From positions 1 through 43,612 of the forward strand of contig JAKSVH010000002.1 in assembly GCA_024408085.1 (NCBI GenBank): a stretch of DNA of 43,612 nucleotides. The letters are read 5' to 3'. The stretch comes from Bacilli bacterium (lineage in GTDB: Bacteria; Bacillota_I; Bacilli_A; RFN20; CAG-826). The stretch's first letter is position 1. The number at the start of each line of letters is the position of its first letter. The position numbers and the translations under genes are program-made. Positions 42,076 through 43,612 of this stretch are shown in pieces. The notes beneath the pieces are model-generated. The model had not been told where the DNA came from. It was given only the letters and a program-made list of their open reading frames with translations, and did not search any database.

Positions 42076-43532
42076 TATTTTTCTTCTCCTTTCGCATAAA
42101 CATTTGCAAGTCCAGTAACTTGTTCAAGAGCATAAGCTGCTTGGAACAAATTGCTTTCTTCAAAAGCACGGCCCATTAAGTTTGCGCCAAATGGCATGCC
42201 TTCTTTAAATCCAATTGGAAGAGTAATTGATGGAAGACCAGCAAAGTTACCCATACACAAATGGTTGTCTGCAATTAAATATTCATCTGATAATTTATCA
42301 GCGCCATCAGTTGCTTTTGGAGCAATACTTGGTGCAGCTGGTAAATAAATGAAATCATTCTCTTTGAGAATATTGTTAATTAAATCAACAATTCTTCTTC
42401 TATTCTTTTGAGCTCTAATAAAGAGATCGTTTTTATTTTCTTTCATTAAAGCAAAGCTTCCAATAACAAAACGACGTTTAATAAGTTCACTAAAGCCTTT
42501 TGTTCTAGCGTTTGCCATAACTTCTTCATAAGTTTCACCATTCGAAAGTGGGCCAAACTTAATTCCATCAAGGTTTGCGTTGTTTGATGTTGCTTCTGCA
42601 CAAGAAATAACAAAATATGTTGGTAATAAGGATTGTAAAACCTCAACTGGCATTGATACTTCATTAACAACAAAACCTTTTGATTTAAGACCGCTAATTG
42701 TCTTATTGAAAGCATCTAAAACATCCTTGTCTGAGATGGTGTCGACAACTTCCTTAATAACTGCAATTCTTGGGGTTTTGCAGGCGATTTTTACGTTTTC
42801 TGCGTATTTTTCGACAGGTTTTGTGGATGAAGTTGAGTCTCTATCGTCGCGTCCTGCAAGAGCTTCAGTTACGATTGCAATATCCATAACGTTTCTTGCA
42901 AAATAAGCAACTGTATCAAGGGAAGGAGCAAATGGGAATAAACCATATCTAGAAATTCTGCTCCAGGTTGGTTTGAAACCGACAAGTCCTGCGAGTGATG
43001 CAGGTTTACGTACAGAGTCACCTGTATCTGAGCCTAATGCAAAAGGCACGATACCTGCGGCTGTAGCTGCTGCAGATCCACATGAGGAACCGCCCACTAA
43101 TCTTGTGTGTGATCTATCGTATGGATTGTATGTCATTCCTAAGTGTCCGCTTAAGCCTGTTCCGCCCATTGCAAGTTCATCAAGAGTTGTTTTTGCAATT
43201 GCAACAGCTTTCTTTGCTCTGAGTTTTTCAACAACTGCAGCATCATAGACTGGAATGTAACCATTTAAAATGTTTGATGATCCAGTGGTTGGAACATCTT
43301 TTGTGGAGAAGTTGTCTTTAACAACAAATGGAATACCCCAGAGTGGATTATCAACTTCTGGTTCTCCAAGTTCACTTGCAAAAGCAAGTGCTTCGTTTTC
43401 CATAATGTATTCAAATGCATTGTTTGAATCTTTCTTAGCAAGTTCGATAGCATCCTTAACTAAGTCAACTGGAGTTACCTTTTTGGAAACTAGTAACTCA
43501 TGTAATTCTAAAATGGACTTACCTTCGTACAT
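42075..43532 (-). CDS. gatA: Aspartyl/glutamyl-tRNA amidotransferase subunit A
   Basis: GatA hydrolyses glutamine to supply ammonia. The amidase signature is present: PFVVKDNFSTKD (catalytic Lys), LVGGSSCGSAAATAAG and ALGSDTGDSVRKPASLAG; the common form of the last is SDTGGSIRQPA, so the residue before the nucleophilic Ser is Asp here. I set the start at ATG 43532 (MYEGKSILELHELL), 7 nt after AGGTGG, leaving 485 residues, the normal length. It starts 1 nt after the gatC stop. This three-gene order is standard. Confidence 0.96.
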   Translation of the reverse strand: MYEGKSILELHELLVSKKVTPVDLVKDAIELAKKDSNNAFEYIMENEALAFASELGEPEVDNPLWGIPFVVKDNFSTKDVPTTGSSNILNGYIPVYDAAVVEKLRAKKAVAIAKTTLDELAMGGTGLSGHLGMTYNPYDRSHTRLVGGSSCGSAAATAAGIVPFALGSDTGDSVRKPASLAGLVGFKPTWSRISRYGLFPFAPSLDTVAYFARNVMDIAIVTEALAGRDDRDSTSSTKPVEKYAENVKIACKTPRIAVIKEVVDTISDKDVLDAFNKTISGLKSKGFVVNEVSMPVEVLQSLLPTYFVISCAEATSNNANLDGIKFGPLSNGETYEEVMANARTKGFSELIKRRFVIGSFALMKENKNDLFIRAQKNRRRIVDLINNILKENDFIYLPAAPSIAPKATDGADKLSDEYLIADNHLCMGNFAGLPSITLPIGFKEGMPFGANLMGRAFEESNLFQAAYALEQVTGLANVYAKGEEK

Positions 43533-43533
43533 A

Positions 43534-43612
43534 CTATTGAACCACCTTTGGTAACTTAATTTGTCCACCAATCTTACGTTTAGAGTTACGTAAAGCAACT
43601 TCTCTATTGAGA
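43534..43612 (-). CDS. gatC: Aspartyl/glutamyl-tRNA amidotransferase subunit C, C-terminal fragment
   Basis: The last 25 codons are in the window, reading NREVALRNSKRKI, then GGQIKLPKVVQ and TAG. The end GxxxxPKVV is typical of GatC, and the position 1 nt ahead of gatA is where it should be. The rest lies past the window edge. GatC stabilises the GatA-GatB interface. Confidence 0.8.
   Translation of the reverse strand, partial: LNREVALRNSKRKIGGQIKLPKVVQ

Overview
The window is a low-GC bacterial chromosome segment with 50 protein genes, two of them cut by the window ends. The gene content fits a Bacillota lineage close to the Bacilli/Mollicutes: an S10-type ribosomal operon with zinc-binding S14, GatCAB amidotransferase, a QueT transporter, class III ribonucleotide reductase, and several lipoproteins with the short lipobox leaders typical of gut-associated Bacillota. 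The exact taxon cannot be fixed from the sequence alone. I checked all 49 visible complete or 3'-complete stop codons by hand and found only TAA and TAG, never TGA.

Layout. (1) 1-7912, minus strand: rpsJ-rplC-rplD-rplW-rplB-rpsS-rplV-rpsC-rplP-rpmC-rpsQ-rplN-rplX-rplE-rpsN-rpsH-(rplF), driven from a promoter and leader at 7913-8074. Four of these ribosomal proteins carry long Ala/Lys/Pro/Glu-rich tails. (2) 8110-15303, minus strand: pepC, gpmA, a MazG-like pyrophosphohydrolase, prs, then a queuosine salvage block (queT, a split-barrel flavoprotein, tgt, queA, queH) closed by a terminator. A 36-nt pseudoknot that matches the preQ1-I riboswitch lies just before queT. (3) 15376-18151: adenosine deaminase on plus, a proline-iminopeptidase-like hydrolase and a flavin-reductase-like protein on minus. 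(4) 18251-22829: a large lipoprotein gene sitting between a decayed copy of the 3' end of a GGGtGRT-family gene and the intact gene, followed by its partner NifU/IscU-like scaffold gene and a 58-residue small ORF. (5) 22831-25758: a Cys-rich lipoprotein, a DJ-1/PfpI protein, a RimK-like ATP-grasp ligase and a membrane protein. (6) 25881-31499, plus strand: a heterodimeric ABC exporter with one degenerate ATP site, and an Ig-like lipoprotein. (7) 31543-36913: folD, nrdG, a TrxR-like flavoprotein, nrdD fused to a glutaredoxin-like domain, and a second MazG-like gene. (8) 36985-43612: phosphoglucomutase, an alpha/beta hydrolase, galE, gatB, gatA and the end of gatC.

How it fits together. The queuosine block imports a 7-deazaguanine base, inserts it into tRNA (Tgt), adds the epoxycyclopentane (QueA) and reduces it (QueH); no de novo preQ0/preQ1 genes are present here, so this looks like salvage under preQ1 control. 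The nrd block pairs an anaerobic reductase that carries its own glutaredoxin domain with a flavin disulfide reductase only 1 nt downstream. Several plus- and minus-strand genes have a -10 hexamer only 6-7 nt before the start codon, which predicts leaderless mRNAs.
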